In this document: positions 29,751 through 38,376 of the stretch, piece after piece
How positions within the stretch are numbered: the first letter of the stretch is position 1
Layout of the letters: each line of letters starts with the position of its first letter
Source of the DNA: Paeniroseomonas aquatica
GTDB taxonomy: Bacteria > Pseudomonadota > Alphaproteobacteria > Acetobacterales > Acetobacteraceae
NCBI RefSeq assembly: GCF_030409335.1
Contig: NZ_JAUFPN010000147.1
Span: forward strand, 62,001 to 126,000
Direction: 5' to 3'
DNA length: 64,000 nt
Program-made: the position numbers and the translations under genes
Notes under the pieces: generated by a model
Told to the model about the DNA's origin: nothing
What the model saw: only the letters and a program-made list of their open reading frames with translations
The model's database searches: none

Positions 29751-30938
29751 TCAGCCGTAGCCGGGGGCGAGGGCGAAGGTGCCGTTCTTGCCGGTCGAGG
29801 CCGCCGACATGACGATATCCGAGACGGGGAAGCCGTTGTGGTCGGTCGGGGTGTAGCTGTAGTCGCCGAAGTAGCCGGGGTAGTCCTTCAGGGCGTTCCA
29901 GGTCTTGATGATGGATTCGGAGGAGGAGGAGCCGCCGGTCTCGACCGCCTTGGCCACCAGGTTCACCGCATCGATGCCGCAGGCGACCCACCAGAGCAGC
30001 GTATCCTGCAGGTTCACCTTGCCCTGGAGCTTGGCCAGCAGCTCCTCGTTGCGCGGCGGCAGCTTGCCGGCGGCGTCGTAGCTGCAGCTCTTGTAGCCGA
30101 TGGCGTAGACCTTCTCCCAATTCGCCGGCTTGTCGATCAGCGTGCCGATCTCGCCGGACGCCAGCGAGGGATGGCCGATGAAGGGCACGTCCCAGCCCAT
30201 GGTGGCGCGGGTGTTCAGCAGCCGGGCGATCATGCCGGTGGAGACGGACCAGATGACGATGGCCTGGGCGCCGGCATTGCGGGCGCGCAGCATATCGGGG
30301 GTCATGTCCGGCTGGGTCGCGTCGATGTTCGCCTTGACGACGACCTCGGCCCCATCCTTGGCCAGGGCGGCGGCCGAGGCATTGGCGGCGCTGACGCCAT
30401 AGCCGGTGGTATCGCCGAAGACCGCGACCTTCTTCGCCTTGGCGATGTTCAGCGTATAGCCGCGCACCGCGTCGTCCCATTGGGCGTTGGAGGGGGCGAT
30501 GCGGAAGGCATTCGGGTAGCGCGTGGTATCGATCAGGCTGTCGACGACGCAGGGGTGGATGTTCGGCATCTTGCCGCGGGCCATGATGGCGGTGACGGCG
30601 AGCGACTCACCGGAGTTGGTCGGACCCCAGATGGCATGCACCTTGAGCTGGCTGATCATCTCCTGCGTCGCGTTCACCGCCTTGGTCGGGTCGCCCTGGG
30701 TGTCGCGGGTGATGATCTCGACCTTGCGGCCCTTCACGCCGCCGGCCGCGTTCAGCGCCTCCGCGGCATAGACCACGCCGCGGTTGAAGCCTACGGCGGG
30801 GGCGGAGCTCGGGCCGGTGAGTGCCGCGAGCCAGCCGATCTTGATCGGCTCGGACTGCGCGAGGGCGGGGGCGGCGAGGCTGCTGGCGGCGGCGAGGCCG
30901 GCACTGGCCTGGACCAGGCCGCGGCGGGTGATGGTCAT
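29751..30938 (-). CDS. LIV-type periplasmic substrate-binding protein
   Basis: A 395-residue type I receptor (Peripla_BP_6 class). A Tat-like or Sec signal (MTITRRGLVQASAGLAAASSLAAPALA) precedes IKIGWLAALTGPSSAPAVGFNRGVVYAAEALNAAGGVKG, the family opening. Later elements are RDTQGDPTKAVNATQEMI and a C-terminal half with WNALKDYPGYFGDYSYTPTDHNG. Sequences of this branch are often found in aromatic-acid or amide operons, but specificity cannot be read here. It supplies substrate to the LivH/LivM-G/LivF transporter downstream. Confidence 0.92.
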   Translation of the reverse strand: MTITRRGLVQASAGLAAASSLAAPALAQSEPIKIGWLAALTGPSSAPAVGFNRGVVYAAEALNAAGGVKGRKVEIITRDTQGDPTKAVNATQEMISQLKVHAIWGPTNSGESLAVTAIMARGKMPNIHPCVVDSLIDTTRYPNAFRIAPSNAQWDDAVRGYTLNIAKAKKVAVFGDTTGYGVSAANASAAALAKDGAEVVVKANIDATQPDMTPDMLRARNAGAQAIVIWSVSTGMIARLLNTRATMGWDVPFIGHPSLASGEIGTLIDKPANWEKVYAIGYKSCSYDAAGKLPPRNEELLAKLQGKVNLQDTLLWWVACGIDAVNLVAKAVETGGSSSSESIIKTWNALKDYPGYFGDYSYTPTDHNGFPVSDIVMSAASTGKNGTFALAPGYG

Positions 30939-30967
30939 GCTGGGTTATCCCTTGCTTGTCTTGGACG

Positions 30968-32080
30968 TCAGGCGGTGATGCGGGTCGGCGTGCCGAGGGT
31001 GGTGCGGGCCAGCAGGTCAGGGTCCGGATCGGCGCCAAGGCCGGGGCCGGTCGGCACCGCGACCCGCCCGTCCCTGCTGCGGACCCAGGGATCGAAGGGG
31101 TTCGGCGCCATCTCCAGCCAGAGCACCTCGACCAGCGGGTTCTCCACCAGCGCGGCGGCGATGTGCAGCGTGGCGACGAAGCCCGGGCCGAAGTAGGGGC
31201 TGTGCGGTGTGACGGCGACGCCGGCCGCCTCGCAGAGGCGGATGACCCGCACCATCTCGCCGATGCCGCCGACTTTCGTCACGCTGGGCTGGGCGATGTC
31301 GATGGCGCCGGCCTCGATCAGCGCCTTGAAGCCGAAGAGCCCGGCGGTGTTCTCCCCGGCCGAGAGCGGGATGCCGTGGCGGCGCAGGCTGGCGAGGCCG
31401 GCCGCATCCTCCGGTGGCCAGACCGGCTCCTCCAGCCAGAGCAGCCCGTCGGCGGCCAGCGATTCCGCCATGCCGCGGGCGACCGGCGGGGTCCAGGCGC
31501 AGTTCACGTCGAGCATGATGCGCGCCTCGGGTGCGGCGGATTGCGCCGCCAGCACCGCGTCGCGGGTCAGCTCGTGCAGCTTGATGTGGCGGTAGCCCCG
31601 GGCCACCGCATCGGCGGTATTGCGCGCGACCAGGCCAAGGTCGCCGCCATAGGAGAGCAGGCTGGCATAGGCCGGCAGGCTCTCCGGCGCGGCGCCGCCC
31701 AGCAGCCGCCAGACCGGCTGGCCGCAGCGCTTGCCCATGATGTCCCAGAGGGCGATCTCGATGCCGGAGAAGGCATAGACGAATGGCCCGTTCCGCCCCA
31801 GCAGGTGCACCCCGTGCAGCACGCGGCGGGTCAGCCCGGCGATATCGGCCGAGTCCCGGCCCACCACCAGCGGCGCGACGATGGTATCGAGCGCCGCCCT
31901 GGTGCTGGCAATGGCGGCATGGCCGAAGGCCTCGCCCCAGCCAACCAGCCCGTCCGCGGTCTCGACCCGGACCAGCAGGATCTCCATGCGGTCCCAGCGC
32001 TGCCCGGCGAAGCTGGAATGCGGGCCGCCCATGGTGAAGGGCATCGAGACCACGGAGGATTCGACGGCGGTGATCAGCAT
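30968..32080 (-). CDS. Mandelate racemase/muconate-lactonizing enzyme family protein
   Basis: A 370-residue enolase-superfamily enzyme. Metal ligands are readable: Asp in IMLDVNCAWTPPVA, Glu in LLWLEEPVWPPEDA and Glu in LSAGENTAGLFG. The catalytic loop is K-L-H-E (K-x-H), and a second base is likely His in TPHSPYFGPG. The K-x-H form marks dehydratase-like members of the mandelate racemase subgroup. It would abstract the alpha proton of a carboxylate for dehydration, racemisation or cycloisomerisation. It precedes the transporter receptor by 29 nt. Confidence 0.85.
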   Translation of the reverse strand: MLITAVESSVVSMPFTMGGPHSSFAGQRWDRMEILLVRVETADGLVGWGEAFGHAAIASTRAALDTIVAPLVVGRDSADIAGLTRRVLHGVHLLGRNGPFVYAFSGIEIALWDIMGKRCGQPVWRLLGGAAPESLPAYASLLSYGGDLGLVARNTADAVARGYRHIKLHELTRDAVLAAQSAAPEARIMLDVNCAWTPPVARGMAESLAADGLLWLEEPVWPPEDAAGLASLRRHGIPLSAGENTAGLFGFKALIEAGAIDIAQPSVTKVGGIGEMVRVIRLCEAAGVAVTPHSPYFGPGFVATLHIAAALVENPLVEVLWLEMAPNPFDPWVRSRDGRVAVPTGPGLGADPDPDLLARTTLGTPTRITA

Positions 32081-32195
32081 GGCGGGAAATTCATGATCCT
32101 GGATGGTCCTCCGACGCGGCCATCTCCGGGCCGTCGCGGCGCATCCTGCGGCGGGCGGGCAGCCAGTTCAACCGCCCCCCCGGGCGAATTCCCGC

Positions 32196-32981
32196 CTACC
32201 GCCCGGTGAACACGGGCTTGCGCTTCTCGGCGAACGCCCGCTGCGCCTCCCGCGTGTCCTCGCTGGTCGAGAGCGCCACGGTCTGCGACTGCTCGTAGCG
32301 ATAGCCCTCGTGCAGCGGCAGGTCCTCGACCAGATTGAAGGACCGCTTGGCCGCCCGCACCGCCAGCGGCACCTTGCCGGCGATCTCGCGGGCGATGCCC
32401 ATCGCCGTCTCGAGCAGCTCGGCATCGGGGACGCAGGCGGAGACGACGTTCATCCGCAGCAGCTCCGGCCCGGTGATGCGGCGCGCCGTCATGATCATCA
32501 GCCGCGCATCGGACTGGCCGAAGTGGCGCAGCACATGCTTCACCCCGCCGGCCAGGCCGACGTCCACCTCCGTCATCGACAGGAAGGCGCTCTCTCCGGC
32601 GATGAGGATATCGGCCGAGAGCGCCAGGGCGCAGCCGGCGCCGATGGCCGCGCCGTTGATGGCGCAGATGACCGGCTTCTCGCATTCCATGACGCAGGCA
32701 AAGGCAGCCCGCACCAGCCGGTTGTGCCGCGGATAGGCGCCTGGCTCACCCGACAGGCCCGGCCGTTCCTTCAGGTCGGCGCCGGCGGAGAAGACCCGGC
32801 CGGCGCCGGTCAGCACGATGGCCAGCACCTCCGGCGTGTCGTGCAGCAGGTCGAAGATACGGATGATCTCGTCGCGGAAGCGGCCGTTCTGGGCATTCAC
32901 CGGCGGCCGGGCGATGGTCACCGTGGCGATCCCCTCGGCGACGGTCAGGGTGAAGCATTGCAGATCCTGCAGCGTGTTCAT
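32196..32981 (-). CDS. Enoyl-CoA hydratase/isomerase family protein (crotonase)
   Basis: A 261-residue crotonase. The oxyanion-hole segments are FSAGADLKE and NGAAIGAGCALALSADI; a catalytic Glu candidate lies in LSMTEVDVGLAGG. The C-terminal trimerisation helix carries AFAEKRKPVFTGR. It would act on CoA esters made from the imported acid, hydrating or isomerising a double bond. No CoA ligase or CoA transferase gene is in the operon. Its start overlaps the stop of the upstream hydrolase-fold gene (ATGA at 32978). A 115-bp gap separates it from the enolase-type gene; it shows no gene or clear promoter. Confidence 0.9.
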   Translation of the reverse strand: MNTLQDLQCFTLTVAEGIATVTIARPPVNAQNGRFRDEIIRIFDLLHDTPEVLAIVLTGAGRVFSAGADLKERPGLSGEPGAYPRHNRLVRAAFACVMECEKPVICAINGAAIGAGCALALSADILIAGESAFLSMTEVDVGLAGGVKHVLRHFGQSDARLMIMTARRITGPELLRMNVVSACVPDAELLETAMGIAREIAGKVPLAVRAAKRSFNLVEDLPLHEGYRYEQSQTVALSTSEDTREAQRAFAEKRKPVFTGR

Positions 32982-33760
32982 GGTGTTTCCTTGTACTGGG
33001 CGGCGAAGGCGATGACCGCCGCCGCGGTTGCGGCCGGCTGTTCGGGCAGCAGCGCATGGCCGGCCTCGGCGATGCTGACCATGGTGACCTGCGGGCCGAG
33101 CGCGGCACGGAGCGCCTCGAGGCTCGGCGGCGGCGCGATGGTGTCCTGCGCAGCGGAGACATAGAGCGTCGGCACGCGCTCCGCGACGCGGCGCCAGGTC
33201 TGGTCGGGCGTCGCCGCGGTCGCCGCCCGCTGCATCGCGGCCACCGACGGGTGCCAGCCGCCGAGCCAGACCCGGGCATCATGGCCCGGGGCGAAATAGC
33301 CGCGCCGGAGGTGGCCGAGCCGCTCCGCCTCGCTCAGCGCCGGGTCGAAACTGCCATCGATGGAGGCGCGAACATCCGCCGGCATCTCCGTGGTGACGGA
33401 GGCGGCAAGCAGCACCACGCCCCGGACCAGCGCCGGCCGAGAGACCGCCAGCGCCCGGGCCACCCAGTTGCCGAAGGCATGGCCGGCGACGATGGCCGGC
33501 GCCTCGCCCGCCGCATCGACCAGCGCCGCCGCCGCATCCGCCGCGAGGTCATAGAGGGTAAGCCCCTCCATCGGCCCCACGGAGCAGCCGATCCCGCGGG
33601 GGTCCGGCCGCACCACCTGGAAGCCGGCGGCGGCGATCCGCGGCGCGACCTCGTCGAAATCCTCGGCCCCGCGGCCGAGCGAGGCGAGCAGCAGCACCGG
33701 CGGCCCCTCGCCTTCCACCCGGTATGCGATGCGCGCCGGACCACGCCGAACCTCGGCCAT
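32978..33760 (-). CDS. Alpha/beta-hydrolase-fold protein with Ala in place of the nucleophile
   Basis: A 260-residue alpha/beta-hydrolase-fold protein, first gene of the long operon. Landmarks are PVLLLASLGRGAEDFDEVA (oxyanion region), RPDPRGIGCSVGP, the elbow AGHAFGNWVARALA and the C-terminal SAQDTIAPPPSLEAL and AEAGHALLPEQP (His). At the elbow residue 95 is Ala where Ser, Cys or Asp is expected. PcaD-type enol-lactonase would suit the nearby pcaHG, but that enzyme needs the Ser. The start is ATG at 33760; longer frames would run into pcaH. Confidence 0.8.
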   Translation of the reverse strand: MAEVRRGPARIAYRVEGEGPPVLLLASLGRGAEDFDEVAPRIAAAGFQVVRPDPRGIGCSVGPMEGLTLYDLAADAAAALVDAAGEAPAIVAGHAFGNWVARALAVSRPALVRGVVLLAASVTTEMPADVRASIDGSFDPALSEAERLGHLRRGYFAPGHDARVWLGGWHPSVAAMQRAATAATPDQTWRRVAERVPTLYVSAAQDTIAPPPSLEALRAALGPQVTMVSIAEAGHALLPEQPAATAAAVIAFAAQYKETP

Positions 33761-33862
33761 GGGCCTATCCCCTCTCCCTTGGGGTGTCAGCCTGTCCGCA
33801 TCCCGCCCGGCTTTCAATCCACCCCGGTTCGGCGGCATGCTGGCAGGGAGGGAGGAACAGCC

Positions 33863-34570
33863 ATGCAGCCGCCGGATCGCTTCGACCCATGGCCCGAGGG
33901 CATCGAGCCGGCGGTCCCCATCCCCGGCTATGCCAATACCTTCACCCACCTGCCCTCCCAGCCGCTGATCCGCCGCCCGGCGACCCGCACCGAGGCGACC
34001 GGCCCCTTCCGCCTCGACCGCAAGCTGCCCTGCGGCGACGACAACCTGGCGGTGCCCGGACCCGGCCGCATCGCCCTGGGCCAGCTCATCCACATCGCCG
34101 GCCGGGTGCTGGACGAGGATGCCCGCCCGGTGCCCGGCGCCGTGGTGGAGCTGTGGCAGGCCAATGCCGCCGGTCGCTACTTCCACCCGATCGATACCCG
34201 GGACGCCCCGCTCGATGCGAACTTCATCGGCAGCGGCCGGGTGCTGAGCGATGCCGAGGGGCGCTATGGATTCTTCACCATCCGGCCCGGCGCCTATCCG
34301 GTGCCCGGGCCGGCGACCTGGTGGCGGCCGCCGCATGTGCATTTTTCGGTGCTCGGCCCGGCCTCGCTCTCCCGCCTCGTGACCCAGATGTACTTCCCGG
34401 GGGACCCGCTGAACCCGCTCGACCGCATCCTGATGTCGGTGCCGGATGCTGCGGCGCGGGAGCGGCTGGTGGCGCGGCTGGTGCCCCCGGCGGAGGTCGG
34501 CCTGGGCTGGCTCGGCTATGCCTTCGACCTCGTGCTGCGCGGCCGCGCCGCGACGCCGGCGATGCCATGA
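33863..34570 (+). CDS. pcaH: Protocatechuate 3,4-dioxygenase beta subunit
   Basis: A 235-residue intradiol ring-cleaving dioxygenase subunit. The complete non-haem Fe(III) ligand set is visible: Tyr106 (NAAGRYFHP), Tyr145 (RPGAYPVPGP), His158 and His160 (WRPPHVHFS), the equivalents of Pseudomonas Tyr108, Tyr147, His160 and His162. TQMYFPGDPLNPLD near the C terminus is typical of PcaH. With PcaG it cleaves protocatechuate to beta-carboxymuconate in the cytoplasm. GGAGG precedes the ATG by 8 nt, and the stop overlaps the pcaG start. It diverges from the long catabolic operon across 102 bp. Confidence 0.93.
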   Translation: MQPPDRFDPWPEGIEPAVPIPGYANTFTHLPSQPLIRRPATRTEATGPFRLDRKLPCGDDNLAVPGPGRIALGQLIHIAGRVLDEDARPVPGAVVELWQANAAGRYFHPIDTRDAPLDANFIGSGRVLSDAEGRYGFFTIRPGAYPVPGPATWWRPPHVHFSVLGPASLSRLVTQMYFPGDPLNPLDRILMSVPDAAARERLVARLVPPAEVGLGWLGYAFDLVLRGRAATPAMP

Positions 34571-35166
34571 GCCGCCCGCCCCTCTCCCAGCACACCATCG
34601 GGCCCTTCTTCCCGCGCAGCTTCGTCCGGCCCGACGACAACGACCTGGCGCGCATCGGCGCCGGGGCGCCGCCCAGCACCCGGGGCGAGCGCATCACCCT
34701 GCGCGGCCGGGTCACCCGCGAGGCCGGTGCGGCCTGCGTGAACGCGCTGGTCGAGGCCTGGCAGGCCGATGCCGCCGGCCGCTTCCGCCACCCGGCCGAC
34801 CCGGCGCATGCGCTGGCGGATCCGGACTTCCTCGGCTGGGGCCGGGCGGCGACCGATGCCGACGGCGCCTTCGAATTCCGCAGCCTGATGCCGGGCGGCT
34901 ATGCCGAGGGCAATCATCACCGCGCCCCGCACATCAACCTGACCGTCATGGCCTCCGGGTTGATGCGGCCTTTGGTCACCTGCCTGTTCTTCCCCGACCA
35001 CCCCGCGGAGAATGCCGGCGACCCGGTGCTGGCCCTGGTCCCGCCGGCGGCCCGGGCCCGGCTCCTGGCGCGGCCGGAAGGCCTGGCCGATGGCAGCCGC
35101 TGCTTCCGCTTCGACCTGCGGCTGCGCGGCGGCGCCACGGAGGAGACGCCCTTCTTCTGCGAGTGA
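34567..35166 (+). CDS. pcaG: Protocatechuate 3,4-dioxygenase alpha subunit
   Basis: A 199-residue partner of PcaH with the same fold but without the iron ligands, as usual for the alpha subunit. The N terminus SQHTIGPFFP, the middle LVEAWQADAAGRFRHP and GNHHRAPHINLTVMASGLMRPLVT match the PcaG family. It completes the alpha/beta protomer and shapes the active site. The start lies in the ATGA overlap with pcaH, which points to coupled translation in equal amounts. No pcaB, pcaC or pcaIJ follows. Confidence 0.93.
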   Translation: MSRPPLSQHTIGPFFPRSFVRPDDNDLARIGAGAPPSTRGERITLRGRVTREAGAACVNALVEAWQADAAGRFRHPADPAHALADPDFLGWGRAATDADGAFEFRSLMPGGYAEGNHHRAPHINLTVMASGLMRPLVTCLFFPDHPAENAGDPVLALVPPAARARLLARPEGLADGSRCFRFDLRLRGGATEETPFFCE

Positions 35167-35183
35167 GCCGGCCTGAGGCCGGC
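35167..35183 (+). terminator. Short GC-rich hairpin just after pcaG
   Basis: A perfect 7-bp inverted repeat, GCCGGCC with a 3-base loop and GGCCGGC, begins one base after the pcaG stop codon. There is no following T run, so intrinsic termination is unproven, though GC-only hairpins often end transcripts in such genomes. Confidence 0.45.
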
Positions 35184-35233
35184 GCAGCCCGGACGACGGG
35201 AGACGGAAAGGAAATGCATGCCTTGGTTGACCA

Positions 35234-35323
35234 AGGAGGGGAAGGGATTCGAACCCTCGAAGGGCCTTGACGACCCTTAACGGTTTAGCAAACCGTCGCC
35301 TTCAGCCACTCGGCCACCCCTCC
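35234..35323 (-). tRNA. tRNA-Ser(GCU)
   Basis: The reverse complement folds as a class II tRNA. Acceptor GGAGGGG pairs with CCCCTCC, the D arm is GCCGAGTGGCTGAAGGC, the anticodon stem ACGGT/ACCGT closes TTGCTAA with GCU at 35287-35289, and a long variable arm (AAGGG...CCCTT) precedes the T arm with TTCGAAT. The long variable arm is diagnostic for Ser. The 3' CCA is not encoded; position 73 reads T (U) rather than the usual G. It reads AGY serine codons. Confidence 0.95.
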
Positions 35324-35467
35324 ATCGGTGTGACAGGCCCACGACGTATGCAGGCCGCTACATACAGGCGGGCCGGCGGGTCGTCAAACCCGCAGCGGTG
35401 ATGTCCCGGCCACGTTGACCCCGCCCCAATCCCTCCGCACTCTGCCCGGCGGGAGACAGGAGGCTGG

Positions 35468-36286
35468 ATGAGAGGGTCGCGTTGGCGGCGGATGGCGTTT
35501 GTCCTGGTGGTGGCGGGGGCCTATGGGCTGGTCCTGGCGCCGGTGCTTGCCGTGGTGGTCATCAGCGTCTTCGCCCAGGAGATCGTCAGCTTCCCGCCCG
35601 AGGGATTCACCCTCCGCTGGTATGCCAATGCCTGGGAGAAGCGGGAATTCGCCCGCGGCTTCGTCACCTCGCTGCAGGTTGCCTTCGCCGCCTCGGCGAT
35701 CGGCGTCCCGCTCGGCACCGCCGCGGCGCTGGCCATCAACCGCGGCTTCGGCCGGATGGACGGGCTGCGGGGGGCGATGAACACGCTGCTGCTCGGGCCG
35801 CTGGCCGTCCCCGGCGTGGTCGCGGGCACCGCGCTCTACCTCTTCTACGTCCGGGCCGAGTTCTGGATCGACGACGACATCAAGGGCACCACCCTCGGCC
35901 TGGTCGCGGCGCATGTGCTGCTGACCATCCCCTGGACGGTCCGGCTGGTCTCGGCCTCCCTCCAGGGCCTCGACCGCTCGGCGGAGGAGGCTGCGGCCAA
36001 CCTCGGCGCCCGGCCGCTGACGGTCTTCTGGCGGGTCACCCTGCCGATGCTGCGGCCCGGCGTGGTCGCCGCCTGCCTCTTCAGCTTCATCCAGAGCTTC
36101 GAGAACCTCGAGCTCACCCTGCTGCTGGTCGGCCCGGGCCGGGTCACCCTGCCGGTCGCCATGCTCAACTACCTGGAGTTCCGCGTGGACCCGACGCTTG
36201 CCGCCGTCGCCACCGTGCAGATCGTGCTGGTCGGTGCGCTGATGCTGATCACCGACCGCTTCGTCAAACTCAGCCGGGTGGTCTGA
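35468..36286 (+). CDS. Polyamine-type ABC transporter permease (PotC-like)
   Basis: A 272-residue inner-membrane permease of the MalF/G family. About six helices are seen, with the cytoplasmic EAA loop in DRSAEEAAANLGARPLTVFWRVTLPML (about 173-199), the site that docks on the ATPase. It is closest to PotC/PotI permeases for spermidine or putrescine. AGGAGG stands 5 nt before the ATG; a possible but weak promoter (TTGACC at 35415) lies upstream. It opens a six-gene operon that ends with the second permease at 41238. Confidence 0.9.
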   Translation: MRGSRWRRMAFVLVVAGAYGLVLAPVLAVVVISVFAQEIVSFPPEGFTLRWYANAWEKREFARGFVTSLQVAFAASAIGVPLGTAAALAINRGFGRMDGLRGAMNTLLLGPLAVPGVVAGTALYLFYVRAEFWIDDDIKGTTLGLVAAHVLLTIPWTVRLVSASLQGLDRSAEEAAANLGARPLTVFWRVTLPMLRPGVVAACLFSFIQSFENLELTLLLVGPGRVTLPVAMLNYLEFRVDPTLAAVATVQIVLVGALMLITDRFVKLSRVV

Positions 36287-36288
36287 GC

Positions 36289-37365
36289 ATGGGCACCCTC
36301 GTCCTCGAAGGCCTCGCCCGCCGCTACGGCGCCACCGTGGCGGTGGAGCGGGTCGACCTCGACGTGCAGGACGGCGAGCTGGTGGCCTTGCTCGGCCCCT
36401 CCGGCTGCGGCAAGACGACCACCCTGCGGATGGTCGCGGGCTTTGTCCCGCCGAGTGCCGGCCGGGTGCTGATCGGCGGCCGGGACGTGACCCGGGCGGC
36501 GCCGCATGGCCGCGATACCGGCATGGTCTTCCAGTCCTATGCGCTGTTCCCGCACATGAGCGTCGGCCAGAACGTCGCCTTCGGGCTCGAGATGCGGAAG
36601 GTCGGCCGCGCCGAGCGCGAGCGGCGCGTGACGGAGGCGTTGCGCCTAGTCCGGCTGGAGGGGCTGGCGGACCGGCTGCCGCGGCAGCTCTCGGGCGGGC
36701 AGCAGCAGCGGGTGGCACTGGCCCGCGCCCTGGTGGTGAACCCGGCGGTCTTTCTGCTGGACGAGCCGCTGTCGAACCTCGATGCCAAGCTGCGCGCCGA
36801 GGTCCGCTTCGAGATCCGCGCCCTGCAGCAGCGGCTCGGCCTGACCACGCTGTTCGTGACGCATGACCAGGAGGAGGCGCTGACCATGGCCGACCGTCTC
36901 GTCGTCATGGACCGCGGCCGCGTCCGCCAGATCGGCAATGCCGAGGCGCTCTACGAACGCCCGGCCGATGCCTTCGTCGCCGGCTTCATCGGCCGCTGCA
37001 ACCTGCTGCGCGGGGCCCTCGAGTCGCCCGGACGCTTCCGCGCCGCCGGCGGCGCCACCCTGCCCTGCGCCCCCGGCGCCGCCCCGGCCGATTCGGTGCT
37101 GGCGCTCCGGCCGGAGCGCGTCTCGGTCGAGACCCGGGGCGAGGGCCTTCCCGCCCGGCTGCTCGCGGTGACCTATCTCGGGGCCCAGACCGAGTACCAC
37201 CTGGATCTGGGCGGCACCAAGCTGCTCGCCATCCGGGCGACGCCGGCCGAGGACGACCCCCGCCGCGCCCTGGCCCCCGGGGATGCCGTGACGGTGCACT
37301 GGAGCCCGGCCGAGGCGCGGCTGCTGCCGGCCCTGCCCGGCGACCTCGTGGAGGAGGCCGCGTGA
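36289..37365 (+). CDS. Polyamine-type ABC transporter ATP-binding protein (PotA-like)
   Basis: A 358-residue importer ATPase. Walker A GPSGCGKTT, Q-loop GMVFQSYALFPHM, signature LSGGQQQRVALARAL, Walker B VFLLDEPLSNLDAKLR and H-loop FVTHDQEEA are all canonical. The C-terminal TOBE-like domain (about 265-358, VLALRPERVSVET) is the regulatory part of PotA/CysA-type ATPases. It begins 2 nt after the upstream permease stop and overlaps the next start (GTGA), so the operon is tightly coupled. Confidence 0.93.
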   Translation: MGTLVLEGLARRYGATVAVERVDLDVQDGELVALLGPSGCGKTTTLRMVAGFVPPSAGRVLIGGRDVTRAAPHGRDTGMVFQSYALFPHMSVGQNVAFGLEMRKVGRAERERRVTEALRLVRLEGLADRLPRQLSGGQQQRVALARALVVNPAVFLLDEPLSNLDAKLRAEVRFEIRALQQRLGLTTLFVTHDQEEALTMADRLVVMDRGRVRQIGNAEALYERPADAFVAGFIGRCNLLRGALESPGRFRAAGGATLPCAPGAAPADSVLALRPERVSVETRGEGLPARLLAVTYLGAQTEYHLDLGGTKLLAIRATPAEDDPRRALAPGDAVTVHWSPAEARLLPALPGDLVEEAA

Positions 37366-38376
37366 GCCTGACCCGTCGCGGGTTGATCGCCGCCGCCCTG
37401 GCGACGCCGGCGCTGGCGCAGGCGCCGAGCGAGGTGGTGGTCGGCACCTGGGGCGGCGACTACGGACGGCGCGCTGCTCGGCAGCGAGATCGAGGGGCCG
37501 CTGCTGCGCCCGCTGGGCATCACGGCGCAGCAGGATGTCGGGACCCCGGCCGCCCGCCGGACCAGGCTGATCGCCGAGCGAACCTCCCGCCGGGCCAGCA
37601 TGGACGTGGTCTGCCTCGGCGACGCGGATACCCATGCCATGGGACAGCTGGGGTTGCTGGAGGAGCTGACGCCGGAGAAGGTGCCCAACCTCGCCAAGGT
37701 CATCCCGGCGCTGCGGCTGCCCTTCACCCTGCCGCACATCTATTCGGTGCGGACCATCCTGACCAACCCGGCCCGCATCCAGCTGGCGCCGGCGCGCTAT
37801 GCCGATCTGTTCGAGGAGCGCTTCCGCAACCGCATCGGCTTCTCCGACCTGCTCTTCACCCACATGACCGAGGCGGCCGCCATCGCCGCCGGCGGCGACG
37901 AGCGCAACCACCAGCCGGGCTATGCCAAGCTGCTGGAGTGGAAGCGGCTGGGCGCCCGGGTCTATCCCTCGAACGAGGCCCTGGCGGCGGCGCTGAAGTC
38001 GGAGGAGGTGAGCGCCACCATCATGTGGCTCGGCCGCGCCTACATGTGGAAGAAGGCCGGCATCCCGGTGCAGGCGGTGATCCCGGCGGAGGGGGCCACG
38101 CCCTATATCTCCTGCGCCTGCGTGCCGCGGAATGCGCGCAACAAGGCGGCGGCCTTCGCCTATCTCGATGCGATGCTCGACCCCCGCGCCGCGCTGGGCT
38201 TCGCCGAGCGGATGGGCTTCCTGCCGACCACCGACACGCCGCTGCCCGCCGCCCTGCAGGCCGAGATCGGCCTGACGCCGGCGCAGCAGGCCGCGTTGCG
38301 GGTGCAGGATTTCGATTATCTGGCGCGGAGCAATGCCGCGACGCTCGACTTCTGGAACAGGGAATTCAAGGGATGA
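37362..38376 (+). pseudogene. Polyamine-type substrate-binding protein, first paralogue, frameshifted
   Basis: The GTG at 37362 (GTGA overlap with the ATPase) begins a normal signal peptide (MSLTRRGLIAAALATPALAQ) and the family opening VVVGTWGGDYG. Near 37466 the frame then shifts by one base: the homologous reading GALLGSEIEGPLLRPLGI continues in the next frame and runs to the stop at 38376 with full similarity to the two following paralogues. One extra base (most simply a C at about 37465-37467) explains it. It is either a genuine pseudogene or a sequencing error; everything downstream (AARRTRLIAERTSRR, YPSNEALAAALKSEEV) is intact, which suggests a recent event. Confidence 0.85.

Noticed and set aside
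35415-35443. TTGACC plus CACTCT as promoter of the polyamine-type operon
   Set aside because: The -35 element is good but the -10 is poor, so it was mentioned only within the permease entry.
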